NCBI GenBank assembly: GCA_900542795.1
Contig: UQPD01000069.1
Coordinates: 1 to 13,320 of the forward strand
Direction of reading: 5' to 3'
Origin: an uncultured Prevotella sp.
GTDB taxonomy: Bacteria > Bacteroidota > Bacteroidia > Bacteroidales > Bacteroidaceae
DNA length: 13,320 nucleotides
Positions 1 to 7,690 of the stretch are shown here, piece by piece. Made by a program: the position numbers and the translations under genes. How positions within the stretch are numbered: position 1 is the first letter of the stretch; every line of letters starts with the position of its first letter. The notes below the pieces were generated by a model that ran no database searches, was not told the DNA's origin, and saw only the letters and a program-made list of their open reading frames with translations.

Positions 1-26
1 CAGCGTCAGATGTGTATAAGAGACAG
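1..26 (+). other. Nextera adapter remnant (sequencing artefact)
   Basis: These bases match the last 26 bases of the Illumina Nextera Read 1 transposase adapter. Positions 8-26 are the 19-bp Tn5 mosaic end, ending in GAGACAG. On the opposite strand this is what read-through adapter looks like at the 3' end of a read, so it is an untrimmed library sequence at a contig end and not a Tn5 insertion. Genomic sequence starts at 27. Confidence 0.97.
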
Positions 27-53
27 TTATATAGGTATATAAATAGGACTCAT

Positions 54-132
54 TAAGTAGGTATTCAAAATTATTTTATACAAGTTTCGGATTTAGCAAG
101 TGCAATATAAACTAATTTTGAATACCTACTTA
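54..132. repeat. 20-bp perfect inverted repeat, 39-base loop, at the tamB 3' end
   Basis: The arms are 54-73 and 113-132 and are exact reverse complements. The right arm contains the tamB stop codon (130-132). In the tamB transcript this would form a long AT-rich stem just after translation ends, so transcript termination or 3'-end protection is the simplest role. The loop is long for an intrinsic terminator and no run of U follows on the minus strand, so the terminator call is tentative. It could also be the end of an element cut off by the contig edge. Confidence 0.6.
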
Positions 133-3100
133 TTTCTTGTTGTCTTTCTCTTTCGCCTTTTTGGTTTTCTTTTTAGAGCGGAAGAGTTGTCCTATGTTTG
201 TGAAGTCGCGTTGCAAAGTAATGCCCACACCTTGTGTGGTGAGCGAAGCTTTGGTGAAGTAGCGGTCGTTCGTTTCACTATATGCACGCAGACTGATGTT
301 GCCACGCGGTGTAAGGAGATAACGAATGTCAAAGTCACCTACAAAGTTTGAAGTATAAGAGGGGTGGTCGCGATAGCCAAAGTTGCCGTTGATTATTAAA
401 CGGTCGTTAAGCAGACGACCTTGTAACAGTCCGTCTACCTCCATGGTATTCCAACCTTGTGTGCCTGGCATAAAGTTTGTGCCAAACGACCAGTTTGACT
501 GATTGCCCAATACCGATGATATGGCAGAGTTAAGTTGACTGGTGAGGGTTGTGGAAAGGAAAGAACGCATGGCTACACTTGATTGTTGTGAACCTTCTTC
601 AGTGCCTGATGTGCCAAGCGTGTTCGTAGTAAGGAAGCGTCCTACACCCAACAAGGCTATTACCTGTCGGCTCATATCCTCCTGGGTGGAAATGAGTTGA
701 CGCACCATTTGTTTCTCGTCCGACGAAATATTATGTAAGTCAAGATCGAAGTTTACTTGCGGAGCACGTGTTTTACCCACAATGTCGAGAATGCAATCGG
801 CACGTACGGTTTTGCTGGAAAAGCCAGATGCATAGTTGAGGTCGCTCAAAGGAACACCTGTTACGGTGTAGAGTGTGTGAAGAGCCAAATCTGCATCCAG
901 CGGATTTCCACCAAAGACAATGTGGCTGCCTTGTTTCAGTGTAAGCGATTTGCGAATGATGTTTTGAATGCTGAGGTTGTATTGTCCACGGTCAACTACG
1001 TAAGTGCCGTAGAGTTTGAATGCGCCTTTGTTATGCCAATTTGCACGGAGGGTTCCGTTGCCATAGGCGGTAATAACATCGCCTGCTAATTCGTCTGTGA
1101 TGATGCGAATTTGTGCAGCAGGGGTTGTATTGATGATGAAATTGAGTTGAATGTCTGTTCCTGTGTCATCGTCCTTGTCATCGTCAGCCAAAACATCTTG
1201 ACTCGTAGCGTTGGGAATGAACAGGGTGTCGGGCTGTATGGCACGGAAGTGTATCATGCGGTCGTCTTTAGAGAAGGCTGACTGCAACCCTAAGTTGTAA
1301 GTGAAGGTGGTGGGAGCGCAAGGTTCAACAATGATGTTGGCAACTAAGTGTCCGGGATGTCCCGAAATGCCTATGCTACCACTGCCTGTTGTTGTGCTGT
1401 AGAAGGGGAGGCTTGGCTCTTGCGGTTGGTCGTAGCACAAGAGTTTCTTGGCAGTAATGTTGAAGTCGTATTCCAAATTCTTGAGATGCTGATGACGGAG
1501 TTCGCCATTGGCAGTGCCACTGCCTTCTCTACCATCTGCAAGTATAAAATCTTTGAAGATAAACTTGCCTGGTCTAAACAGAGCTCGTCCCTTTTCGATG
1601 TTATAGGTAACTCCCGTAGCCATTACTTTGGCACTGCCTTTTGCTTCGACCTCTCCATCGAAATCGAGTTTTTTAAACGGACCATATAGGCGTATTGCAC
1701 CCGTGGCTTCGGCATTGAAGTTGCCAAATATGCCATCAATGTATCTTCTTAAAAAGTCAAGGCGTGTGTGATTGGGTTGTATGTAAAGGTCGAGTCCTTT
1801 TTCAGCTAACGACACATAACCATCAACGTGGGTGCCGTGGCCAGCGCCATAGGGCAGTTGCATGTCTGCATCTAAGTTGATGCGATTATCATGTTTATTC
1901 CAATTGGCATTGATGGTGGCATTTCCCATTTCGCCATTATTAAAGGTGAATTGGGGCACGTTGATGTTGGCATGTAATTGGGGCAGCCCTTCTTTTTGGG
2001 TAAAGACGGCTTGTCCTGTTGCTTGTCCGCCAAAGCTTACGGCATCGAAATTAACAAGCTTAAGAATGTAGTCGATGTCAATGTTTTGGAGTTGAGCAAC
2101 GATTGAGTCGTTGTGATTAGGGGCTATTTCGCCATTAACGGTGAGCGACTGATTGTGGTGTACAATGCTAACGCCTTTCATGCCTAACTGCTTGTTGACG
2201 TATGAAATGTCGCCCGACGAGATGTTCCAAATAGTATCAGCTAAAGCAAATGCTGTGGGCTGAATGTGCATGTTGAAGTTTACCCCTTTTTCAGTAGGTA
2301 AGAAACGGGTGAGTGTTTCAAAACTTCCATTGTAGCTTGCGTCGGTTGTGCCACGCCAAGTAACATTGGTGGTAAGTTGCCCTTCGTTGGTGTCGAGTTG
2401 GGTGGCAATGCTATAGTCTTGCCCTGACATATTCTTGCGGGTTTGTAACAAACAATGGTAGTTTGTATTTTCGCCGTGCAAGTAAATGCTGGGGCGAATA
2501 AACTCTTGACCTCCTACAGCTAATTTGTCGGCATAGATGGTAAGCGAAGAATGTTCGTTGCCTGTGTTGAGATTGCCATGAGCACGTAGGTTACCTTCAA
2601 CGTCGATGTCTACACCTAACATTTTATGTAAAAAGTCAGTACGCTTGAGTGTTGCATCTATAACCAAATTATTGGCTACAGTGGGGTGGGCTTGGCTCTT
2701 TACCAAGCCAGGCAAGCATTGGTTGGCAATGGCAAACAATCCGTCTTTTATATGGGTGGGGTTAAGATTGCCCGAAATGTCTGCATCTAAGAAGTCGCTG
2801 CGCACAGCAAGTTTTTGTTGGTTAGTTGCTGTGGTACGGATGGATGCTTCAAGGTTTTGGAGTGTATAGTCGCCACGCTGACTATTTTGCATGTTAAAGT
2901 TCTTGACATGCAACAGGGTGTTAGCAAATAAATTCTGCACATTGTCTGCTTGTGCTTTTATATCGCCACTAAAGGTTGCATTGTGGTAGCCCGACTTTAA
3001 ACCCAGTACAGCAGGAGCTATGTGTGCAATGTGTCCTTGTAAGGCAATGTTCGAAACTTTGCCATTGTTGAGATATGCTTGTGCTTCAACATGGAGGTTG

Positions 3101-4584
3101 GCATTGCGGTCGTTGCTACGAATGGTTGAGGCTATATGTCCATTGGCTAAACGCACTTTAAGACCGATGTTGCGATAGGTGTAGTTGTTCCAAACAAAAG
3201 AGGAAATACTGCCATCGGCATCTATGCGTGGCTGCTTAGGTTGTGACACATCTGCGATGAAATGGGCAGAAAGTGTGGCTTGTGAGGGGAGTTTGTTGTT
3301 GTTGAGCAACTTATCGGGCAAGGCACGAATGATTTTTGTGCGAGCTTCAATCTTCTTGCCATGGATGGTGGCATTAGCTGCTATTTCGCCTACGGAAGTT
3401 TTGGCTAATAGAGTGGATTGTATGTGATTCTTCTCGTAAGACAGATTTCCATTAGCATGGATGTTGCCCACTCTCGACAGCATTTCGGCTGTAGATTGAG
3501 GCAGCTTTGCCCAATGAACAGCATTGTTAATGAGGGTTTGCGATAAAGACAATGAGGAAAGAGACACTTTGGTGTTGCGAAAAGCTTTGCCTCTGTGGTC
3601 GATGGTTACGTTGCCTTTAAGCGAGAGTTTGTTCTCGGTGTCAGTAATATTTAGTTGTGAGAATTGCCACTTTTGTGGGGTGAGCAAAAAGGTGCTCGAC
3701 AAGTTTAAGGTGAGGTTCATGCCCTCAGGGAAATTTACGAAGGGTTGCAAATCGGTGGTAGAGATTTGCATCTTGTTGGTTGTAGCTCCAATGCGTAAAG
3801 TTGGCAATAAGGATGAAAAACCCTTGCGAATGTCGTAGGAGGCAATGAGTTGTCCCTGGTTGATGTGGGTGTGGGGCATTTCTAAATAAAAGTCCTCAAT
3901 GTGTGCTTCGGTTTTGCTTGCGTAGAGCTTGAAATGTAGGTTGTTGACTTGCAAACCCGAGGCTTCGTGAAAGGATAATGAACGTATGCGCAGATTGATG
4001 GCTTCGTTTGTAATGCTTTTTAGGCTAATGTTTGTGTTAATGCGCGACACTGACAAGTGTTTGGGATTGAACTTGCCAGGAGTGAGTGGGGCGTAGCGTT
4101 CATTGTAGGCTACGTTGACACGACGAAGGATAATGGAATTGATGCGCAGATTCAATTTCGACTTTTTTGTTTTGTCTTTACTTGACAAGGCATCGACAAT
4201 AAACTGATAGTTTGCTGCACTATCGGCTTTTTCCTTATAGAGGTTTATGTCGCAGTCGAGCAAAGAAACGGTGCGTAAGGAAAGTTGTTCTTTGAAGAGC
4301 GAACGTAATTCTATCTTTGCTGAAGCTACGTGCGAGGAAAGCATTTGCTCTCCTTTAAGGTCTTTAATCTCTAAATCTTTGATTATTAGTCGGTTGAATA
4401 GTCCTATTTCAATATTTGATATAGAGACTTTGGTGCCGAGCTTTTCGCTTAAAGCTTCGGTTATGGTGCGTGTAATCCATTGTTCGGTGGGGCTAAAGTT
4501 AACTACACCCAATAATAAGATGTATGCGCCAATAATGGTGCATACTATTGCGCGTAATATGTTGCGTAACTTGTTGGATTTCAC
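130..4584 (-). CDS. tamB: TamB-family translocation and assembly module protein (DUF490)
   Basis: A 1484-aa envelope protein. One N-terminal hydrophobic anchor (about residues 8-30) is followed by a very long, beta-rich, repetitive periplasmic region of the AsmA/TamB type. TamB-like proteins bridge inner and outer membranes and act with an Omp85 partner in outer-membrane protein assembly, or carry phospholipid outward. The C-terminal third carries the conserved TamB domain: GTYVVDRGQYNL at 1193-1204 and GNPLDADL from 1226 fit the family pattern. The protein ends in a lysine-rich tail (RSKKKTKKAKEKDNKK). The start is GTG at 4584-4582: no ATG lies between it and the in-frame upstream TAA, and the anchor follows directly. 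Length is normal for Bacteroidota TamB. No Omp85 partner is in the window, and it seems to be transcribed alone from the promoter at 4641-4648. The family call is firm; the exact substrate is unknown. Confidence 0.93.
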   Translation of the reverse strand: MKSNKLRNILRAIVCTIIGAYILLLGVVNFSPTEQWITRTITEALSEKLGTKVSISNIEIGLFNRLIIKDLEIKDLKGEQMLSSHVASAKIELRSLFKEQLSLRTVSLLDCDINLYKEKADSAANYQFIVDALSSKDKTKKSKLNLRINSIILRRVNVAYNERYAPLTPGKFNPKHLSVSRINTNISLKSITNEAINLRIRSLSFHEASGLQVNNLHFKLYASKTEAHIEDFYLEMPHTHINQGQLIASYDIRKGFSSLLPTLRIGATTNKMQISTTDLQPFVNFPEGMNLTLNLSSTFLLTPQKWQFSQLNITDTENKLSLKGNVTIDHRGKAFRNTKVSLSSLSLSQTLINNAVHWAKLPQSTAEMLSRVGNIHANGNLSYEKNHIQSTLLAKTSVGEIAANATIHGKKIEARTKIIRALPDKLLNNNKLPSQATLSAHFIADVSQPKQPRIDADGSISSFVWNNYTYRNIGLKVRLANGHIASTIRSNDRNANLHVEAQAYLNNGKVSNIALQGHIAHIAPAVLGLKSGYHNATFSGDIKAQADNVQNLFANTLLHVKNFNMQNSQRGDYTLQNLEASIRTTATNQQKLAVRSDFLDADISGNLNPTHIKDGLFAIANQCLPGLVKSQAHPTVANNLVIDATLKRTDFLHKMLGVDIDVEGNLRAHGNLNTGNEHSSLTIYADKLAVGGQEFIRPSIYLHGENTNYHCLLQTRKNMSGQDYSIATQLDTNEGQLTTNVTWRGTTDASYNGSFETLTRFLPTEKGVNFNMHIQPTAFALADTIWNISSGDISYVNKQLGMKGVSIVHHNQSLTVNGEIAPNHNDSIVAQLQNIDIDYILKLVNFDAVSFGGQATGQAVFTQKEGLPQLHANINVPQFTFNNGEMGNATINANWNKHDNRINLDADMQLPYGAGHGTHVDGYVSLAEKGLDLYIQPNHTRLDFLRRYIDGIFGNFNAEATGAIRLYGPFKKLDFDGEVEAKGSAKVMATGVTYNIEKGRALFRPGKFIFKDFILADGREGSGTANGELRHQHLKNLEYDFNITAKKLLCYDQPQEPSLPFYSTTTGSGSIGISGHPGHLVANIIVEPCAPTTFTYNLGLQSAFSKDDRMIHFRAIQPDTLFIPNATSQDVLADDDKDDDTGTDIQLNFIINTTPAAQIRIITDELAGDVITAYGNGTLRANWHNKGAFKLYGTYVVDRGQYNLSIQNIIRKSLTLKQGSHIVFGGNPLDADLALHTLYTVTGVPLSDLNYASGFSSKTVRADCILDIVGKTRAPQVNFDLDLHNISSDEKQMVRQLISTQEDMSRQVIALLGVGRFLTTNTLGTSGTEEGSQQSSVAMRSFLSTTLTSQLNSAISSVLGNQSNWSFGTNFMPGTQGWNTMEVDGLLQGRLLNDRLIINGNFGYRDHPSYTSNFVGDFDIRYLLTPRGNISLRAYSETNDRYFTKASLTTQGVGITLQRDFTNIGQLFRSKKKTKKAKEKDNKK

Positions 4585-4640
4585 GTGGATATTATGTTTT
4601 GTTTTAAAGTAACACTTGGAGTGTATTTTGTCTTAGTCTA

Positions 4641-4648
4641 CAAAGTTA
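4641..4648 (-). promoter_or_regulatory. Candidate tamB promoter, Bacteroidota -7 box
   Basis: The minus strand reads TAACTTTG, an exact match to the Bacteroidota sigma-ABfr -7 consensus TAnnTTTG. It would start transcription about 50 bases before the GTG start codon of tamB. No convincing -33 TTTG element is seen at the usual spacing. Confidence 0.6.
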
Positions 4649-4796
4649 CTATTTTTTTGTGTAAGCAGACGAAAAAAATAAGGTTTTCTATAAAGGGTGG
4701 TTCTAAAAAATCTGATATAAATCTGATAGTTGCTTTGCACCCTACCTAAAAAGGACTTGAACAATATTTAAGCGCTAAATACCTATAAAAACGCAT

Positions 4797-4890
4797 CGAA
4801 ATCGTTTTAGTTAACTCGTGAAATTGTTTTAGTTAACTCTCGAAATTGTTTTAGTTAACTCGTTTCAGTGAGTTAACTAAAACAATTTTG
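4797..4890. repeat. Three abutting 22-bp repeats plus an inverted copy forming a long hairpin
   Basis: Units at 4797-4818, 4819-4840 and 4841-4862 share the core GTTTTAGTTAACTC and follow each other with exactly 22-bp period and no spacer. An inverted copy at 4870-4888 is perfectly complementary to 4843-4861 (19 bp), leaving an 8-base loop. One G-U and one C-G pair (4842/4889 and 4841/4890) can extend the stem to about 21 bp. Each unit contains the 8-bp palindrome AGTTAACT. The block lies between the ABC gene's 3' end and the tamB promoter, so it could be part of a terminator region, a binding-site cluster or a REP-like dispersed element. Next to it, AATCTGATA occurs twice (4709-4717 and 4720-4728). 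Nothing in the 408-base gap looks coding. Confidence 0.85.
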
Positions 4891-4915
4891 GCTCACTACA
4901 TTGGGGGTGATATAA

Positions 4916-4974
4916 GATAACCAGGCATGTGTGAATGAGGAGTTTATTCCGAATTCACACATGCCTGGCTATCT
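4916..4974 (-). terminator. Strong hairpin downstream of the ABC transporter gene
   Basis: The 16-bp arms at 4921-4936 and 4953-4968 are perfectly complementary around a 16-base loop. After one mismatch five more pairs form (4915-4919 with 4970-4974). It begins about 20 bases after the ABC stop codon and is the likely transcript end. Only a short weak T-rich stretch follows on the minus strand. A 12-bp palindrome, CTAAGATCTTAG, sits next to it at 4973-4984. Confidence 0.65.
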
Positions 4975-4992
4975 AAGATCTTAGAGGGTGAG

Positions 4993-6630
4993 TTACAATT
5001 CTAATCTTTGGTCTGCATATTTCAGAACTAAAGGTCGGTGTGTAATGAAAATGAGTGTACGATTGGGGTAATGGCTGATGATGCGCTTCAAAACATTCTC
5101 TTCGGTTTCGGGGTCGAGTGAAGAGGTTGCTTCATCGAAAATGTAGATGCTACCTTTCGACATAAGGGCACGAGCAATGGCTATGCGTTGTGCTTGTCCT
5201 TCGGAAAGTCCATCGCCAGATTCGCCACAAATGGTGTCAAGCCCATTGCTCTTTTTATAAACAAACTCGGCATCGGCAAGGTAGAGGGCTGTTTTTATGT
5301 CCTCTTCGGTAGCTTGTGGATTGCCTTGTAAAAGATTACTGCGGATTGTTCCCGAAAAGAGGGTGTTGCCTTGAGGTACGTATGAGAAGTTTGCACGCAT
5401 GTTGGCTTCCATTGTGTAGGTTTTGCCTGAAGCATCGACCAAGGTGACAGAACCTTCGGATGGCTTGATAAGCGAGAGTAATAAGCGGATAAGGGTGGTC
5501 TTTCCTGCACCTGTTCTTCCGACAATAGCCGTGACACTACCTGCTGGAAAGTTATAGTTAAATCCGTTGAAAATCAATCTTGACTTGCTTGTGTATTGAA
5601 ATTTTACTTTATTCAAGCTTATGCCTAACGGCGCTTTCAGAATTAAAGGTTGTTGATGTTCCTCTTGCTTTATTTCTTCAAGCTCCATCAGTCGCTCGGC
5701 AGCTGTGAATGAGGTGATGAAGATGGGGACGAATTTAGACAAGTTGCGCACAGGGGTTTGTATTTGTCCTACTAACTGAATGAAGGCGAGCATGGCACCA
5801 TAGGTGATGATACCTTGTGAAAGACTGGTAGTGCCCCATACAAAAGTGACGAAATATCCGGTGCCAAAACCTAAGTTGAGCAAACTGGATGAGAGGGTAG
5901 AGTAGCGTGTGCGCTGCAGAATGATGTGGTGGAGTGAAGATTGCTGTGTGTTGAGCTTTTCGATGAAGAATGCCACTTTTTGCAATGTTTTTACCACAAG
6001 GACGTGTTGCAGTGTTTCTTGTATTAGCGATTGGATGCGGCTATCCTCGTCGCGAGCCTCGTGTGTGAGGTTACGCATTCTTTTGACATAGAGTTTGCTG
6101 CTGATGATAAAGACGGGAATAATGCATACAATAATTACTGCCAACGTTTTATCCATGAAGAAAAGCAGGAAAAAGGCTCCCACAAATTGGGTGAGTGTGG
6201 TGATGAGCGAAGGGATACTCTCTGTGATAAAGTTAACTACATCGTTCACATCGTGCTCAATGCGGTTGGTGAGATTGCCCGTGTGATATTTTTTAAGTGC
6301 AGTCCATTCGCTATTGAGCAACTTCGAAAATATGTGTCGACGCATGCTGTTTTGGGCCTTTACACCTAAAATTGCCCGTATCCATCGTGAAGACAAACTG
6401 AGCAGTATGCGCACAAACATAACGAGGGCTATGAGCCAAAAGGCTTGTGTGAGTGTTACGGTGTTGTTGTTGTGTGTTGCTACATCAACCGCTAATTTGG
6501 TGGTCCACACAAAAGCAAGGTCGAGAAAAACCAAGGCAACGCCTACCAAAGTGTTGAGGGTTGTTTGTAGACGATGTCCTTTGAGTAGCTGCGCTAAGTA
6601 ACGTATGATTTGTGGAATGGGACGTGTCAT
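4993..6630 (-). CDS. ABC transporter half-molecule, exporter type (membrane domain fused to ATPase)
   Basis: A 545-aa inner-membrane exporter subunit. Roughly residues 20-300 hold about six hydrophobic segments (type I ABC exporter fold) and about 335-545 form the ATPase. Visible motifs are Walker A GRTGAGKT at 371-378 (Lys377), Q-loop Gln420 in YVPQGN, signature LSEGQ at 475-479, Walker B IYIFDE at 495-500 (Glu500 catalytic) and switch His531 in FITHRP. All are intact, so it should hydrolyse ATP, most likely as a homodimer. The closest broad class is MsbA/multidrug exporters; the substrate cannot be told. It is shorter than the usual 570-600 aa because it stops 14 residues after His531, without the usual tail after the H-loop. 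The ATG start is 18 bases downstream of the nadK stop, so the two genes are very probably co-transcribed. A hairpin terminator follows. Confidence 0.92.
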   Translation of the reverse strand: MTRPIPQIIRYLAQLLKGHRLQTTLNTLVGVALVFLDLAFVWTTKLAVDVATHNNNTVTLTQAFWLIALVMFVRILLSLSSRWIRAILGVKAQNSMRRHIFSKLLNSEWTALKKYHTGNLTNRIEHDVNDVVNFITESIPSLITTLTQFVGAFFLLFFMDKTLAVIIVCIIPVFIISSKLYVKRMRNLTHEARDEDSRIQSLIQETLQHVLVVKTLQKVAFFIEKLNTQQSSLHHIILQRTRYSTLSSSLLNLGFGTGYFVTFVWGTTSLSQGIITYGAMLAFIQLVGQIQTPVRNLSKFVPIFITSFTAAERLMELEEIKQEEHQQPLILKAPLGISLNKVKFQYTSKSRLIFNGFNYNFPAGSVTAIVGRTGAGKTTLIRLLLSLIKPSEGSVTLVDASGKTYTMEANMRANFSYVPQGNTLFSGTIRSNLLQGNPQATEEDIKTALYLADAEFVYKKSNGLDTICGESGDGLSEGQAQRIAIARALMSKGSIYIFDEATSSLDPETEENVLKRIISHYPNRTLIFITHRPLVLKYADQRLEL

Positions 6631-6648
6631 AGAGTGAAAAAGGTGTGT

Positions 6649-7539
6649 TTATGCGCGGTGGTCTGCACCCCACATCATTTTGTCTCTTAATGTTTCAAAA
6701 AAGTGTTTGTGTTCTATTTTAATTACTTTGACGGCATGGGGGGCACACTTTACGGTGATAATGGTTGCGTGGTTAAGGCTTTCGCTTTGTCCATCGCAAG
6801 CTAAAAGAAAGTTGTTGGTGCGGCTGCGCACTTCCATCTTTATTTCAACATCATCTCGAACCACAACGGGGCGAACTGCTAAACTGTGAGGAGCAATGGG
6901 AGATATGCAAAAGGTGCCTGATTGTGGAACTAATACTGGACCACCAACGCTGAGTGAATAGCCCGTTGAACCTGTTGGGGTTGAAACTATCAATCCGTCT
7001 GCCAAATAATTAGTCAGAAAATTGTCGTTAACATAGGTGTTGATTTCGATGAGCGACGAATTATCGTGCTTTAACACAGCAACTTCGTTTAAGGCAAAAG
7101 GGTAGAAATCTGATCGTACACCATTTTTCATTACCTCTAATGCCTTGCGCTTTTCAATTACATAATCGCCTTTGCAAAGTGCCTCGAGCGAGGAGTTGAT
7201 GGTTTCGGGTGAGATGTCTGCTAAGAAACCTAATCGACCTGTGTTGATGCCTAAAATAGGCACACCGCTTGCTCCGACTAAGGCTGCAGTACCCAAAAAG
7301 GTGCCGTCGCCACCTATTGAAATGGCAACATCGACTTTGGGAAGATCCTTTTTGTTGAAAATTTCAACATTATTTAGCTCTACATCTAAGCTATGGTCGA
7401 TAAAATCGGCAAAATCATGCTCTATGTATATTTGAACATCTAATTCTTTTAGCTTTTTCAAAATACGAGCTACATACTGGTTCTTTTTGGTTTGATAAAT
7501 ATTGCCGAATAAAGCATATTTCAGATTTGAATAATTCAT
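6649..7539 (-). CDS. nadK: NAD kinase
   Basis: A 296-aa cytoplasmic enzyme that phosphorylates NAD at the 2'-hydroxyl of the adenosine ribose to make NADP, with ATP or polyphosphate as donor. The diagnostic GGDGTFLGTA motif lies at 76-85, with catalytic Asp78. The conserved Asn-Glu pair is at 151-152 in ALNEVAVL. The glycine-rich segment DGLIVSTPTGSTGYSLSVGGP and a following SPIAPHSLAVRPVV segment are also typical. Length is usual for the family. The ATG at 7539 opens with MNYSNLKYALFGN, and the residues after it read directly into the N-terminal beta strand expected for the fold. The gene is divergent from pdxJ across 151 bases and is followed 18 bases later by the ABC transporter, so it is the first gene of a two-gene operon. 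The link to the exporter is probably only transcriptional. Confidence 0.96.
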   Translation of the reverse strand: MNYSNLKYALFGNIYQTKKNQYVARILKKLKELDVQIYIEHDFADFIDHSLDVELNNVEIFNKKDLPKVDVAISIGGDGTFLGTAALVGASGVPILGINTGRLGFLADISPETINSSLEALCKGDYVIEKRKALEVMKNGVRSDFYPFALNEVAVLKHDNSSLIEINTYVNDNFLTNYLADGLIVSTPTGSTGYSLSVGGPVLVPQSGTFCISPIAPHSLAVRPVVVRDDVEIKMEVRSRTNNFLLACDGQSESLNHATIITVKCAPHAVKVIKIEHKHFFETLRDKMMWGADHRA

Positions 7540-7582
7540 ATTGAGCTAAAATAATTTAATAATTTAGGATAGGTTCTTAATT

Positions 7583-7634
7583 TTTGATACAAAAACATAC
7601 GTGGCATTATAAAAAGTCGTACTTTTGTATCAAA
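7583..7634. promoter_or_regulatory. 12-bp inverted repeat in the nadK-pdxJ divergent region
   Basis: Arms TTTGATACAAAA (7583-7594) and TTTTGTATCAAA (7623-7634) are perfect inverted copies, 28 bases apart. The right arm covers most of the candidate pdxJ -7 box (7620-7627). The left arm lies about 45 bases upstream of the nadK start codon, inside its probable leader. The layout fits an operator for a dimeric regulator or a looped pair of half sites, but no regulator gene is nearby. It could also be a cruciform or transcript hairpin. Confidence 0.5.
7620..7627 (+). promoter_or_regulatory. Candidate pdxJ promoter -7 box
   Basis: TACTTTTG matches TAnnTTTG and would give a leader of about 57 bases before the ATG at 7691. 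No clear -33 TTTG is seen at 19-21 bases upstream, which weakens the call. Confidence 0.4.
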
Positions 7635-7651
7635 CAAAAAACTAACAAGCG

Positions 7652-7659
7652 CAAATTTA
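7652..7659 (-). promoter_or_regulatory. Candidate nadK promoter -7 box
   Basis: The minus strand reads TAAATTTG, an exact TAnnTTTG match followed by GCGC. It would give a leader of roughly 105 bases that contains both arms of the 12-bp inverted repeat. It overlaps the predicted pdxJ leader on the other strand, so the two transcripts would start facing one another across a short overlap. Confidence 0.4.
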
Positions 7660-7690
7660 CATCTTTCGTTTGGAATATCGATCAACTAAC

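Noticed and set aside
8..26. Tn5 mosaic end as evidence for a transposon
   Set aside because: It is preceded by the other Nextera adapter bases and sits at a contig edge, so it is library adapter.
54..132. Fold-back amplification chimera
   Set aside because: Complementarity stops sharply at 20 bases on both sides; a fold-back join would extend much further into tamB.
1348..1689. Plus-strand frame of 113 codons inside tamB
   Set aside because: It lies antisense to a long gene with convincing family motifs and shows no recognisable protein features. Other plus-strand frames within tamB (757-1089, 3524-3838) were rejected likewise.
4247..4612. Plus-strand frame of 121 codons over the tamB start
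   Set aside because: It is antisense to the tamB N terminus with no plus-strand promoter or family signal. It also crosses the GTG start region, which is explained by tamB.
4797..4862. CRISPR array
   Set aside because: The 22-bp units abut with no spacers between them and the fourth copy is inverted.
7670..7690. TTG start for pdxJ seven codons upstream
   Set aside because: The ATG at 7691 gives the standard PdxJ N terminus; the extra residues MEYRSTN match nothing in the family.
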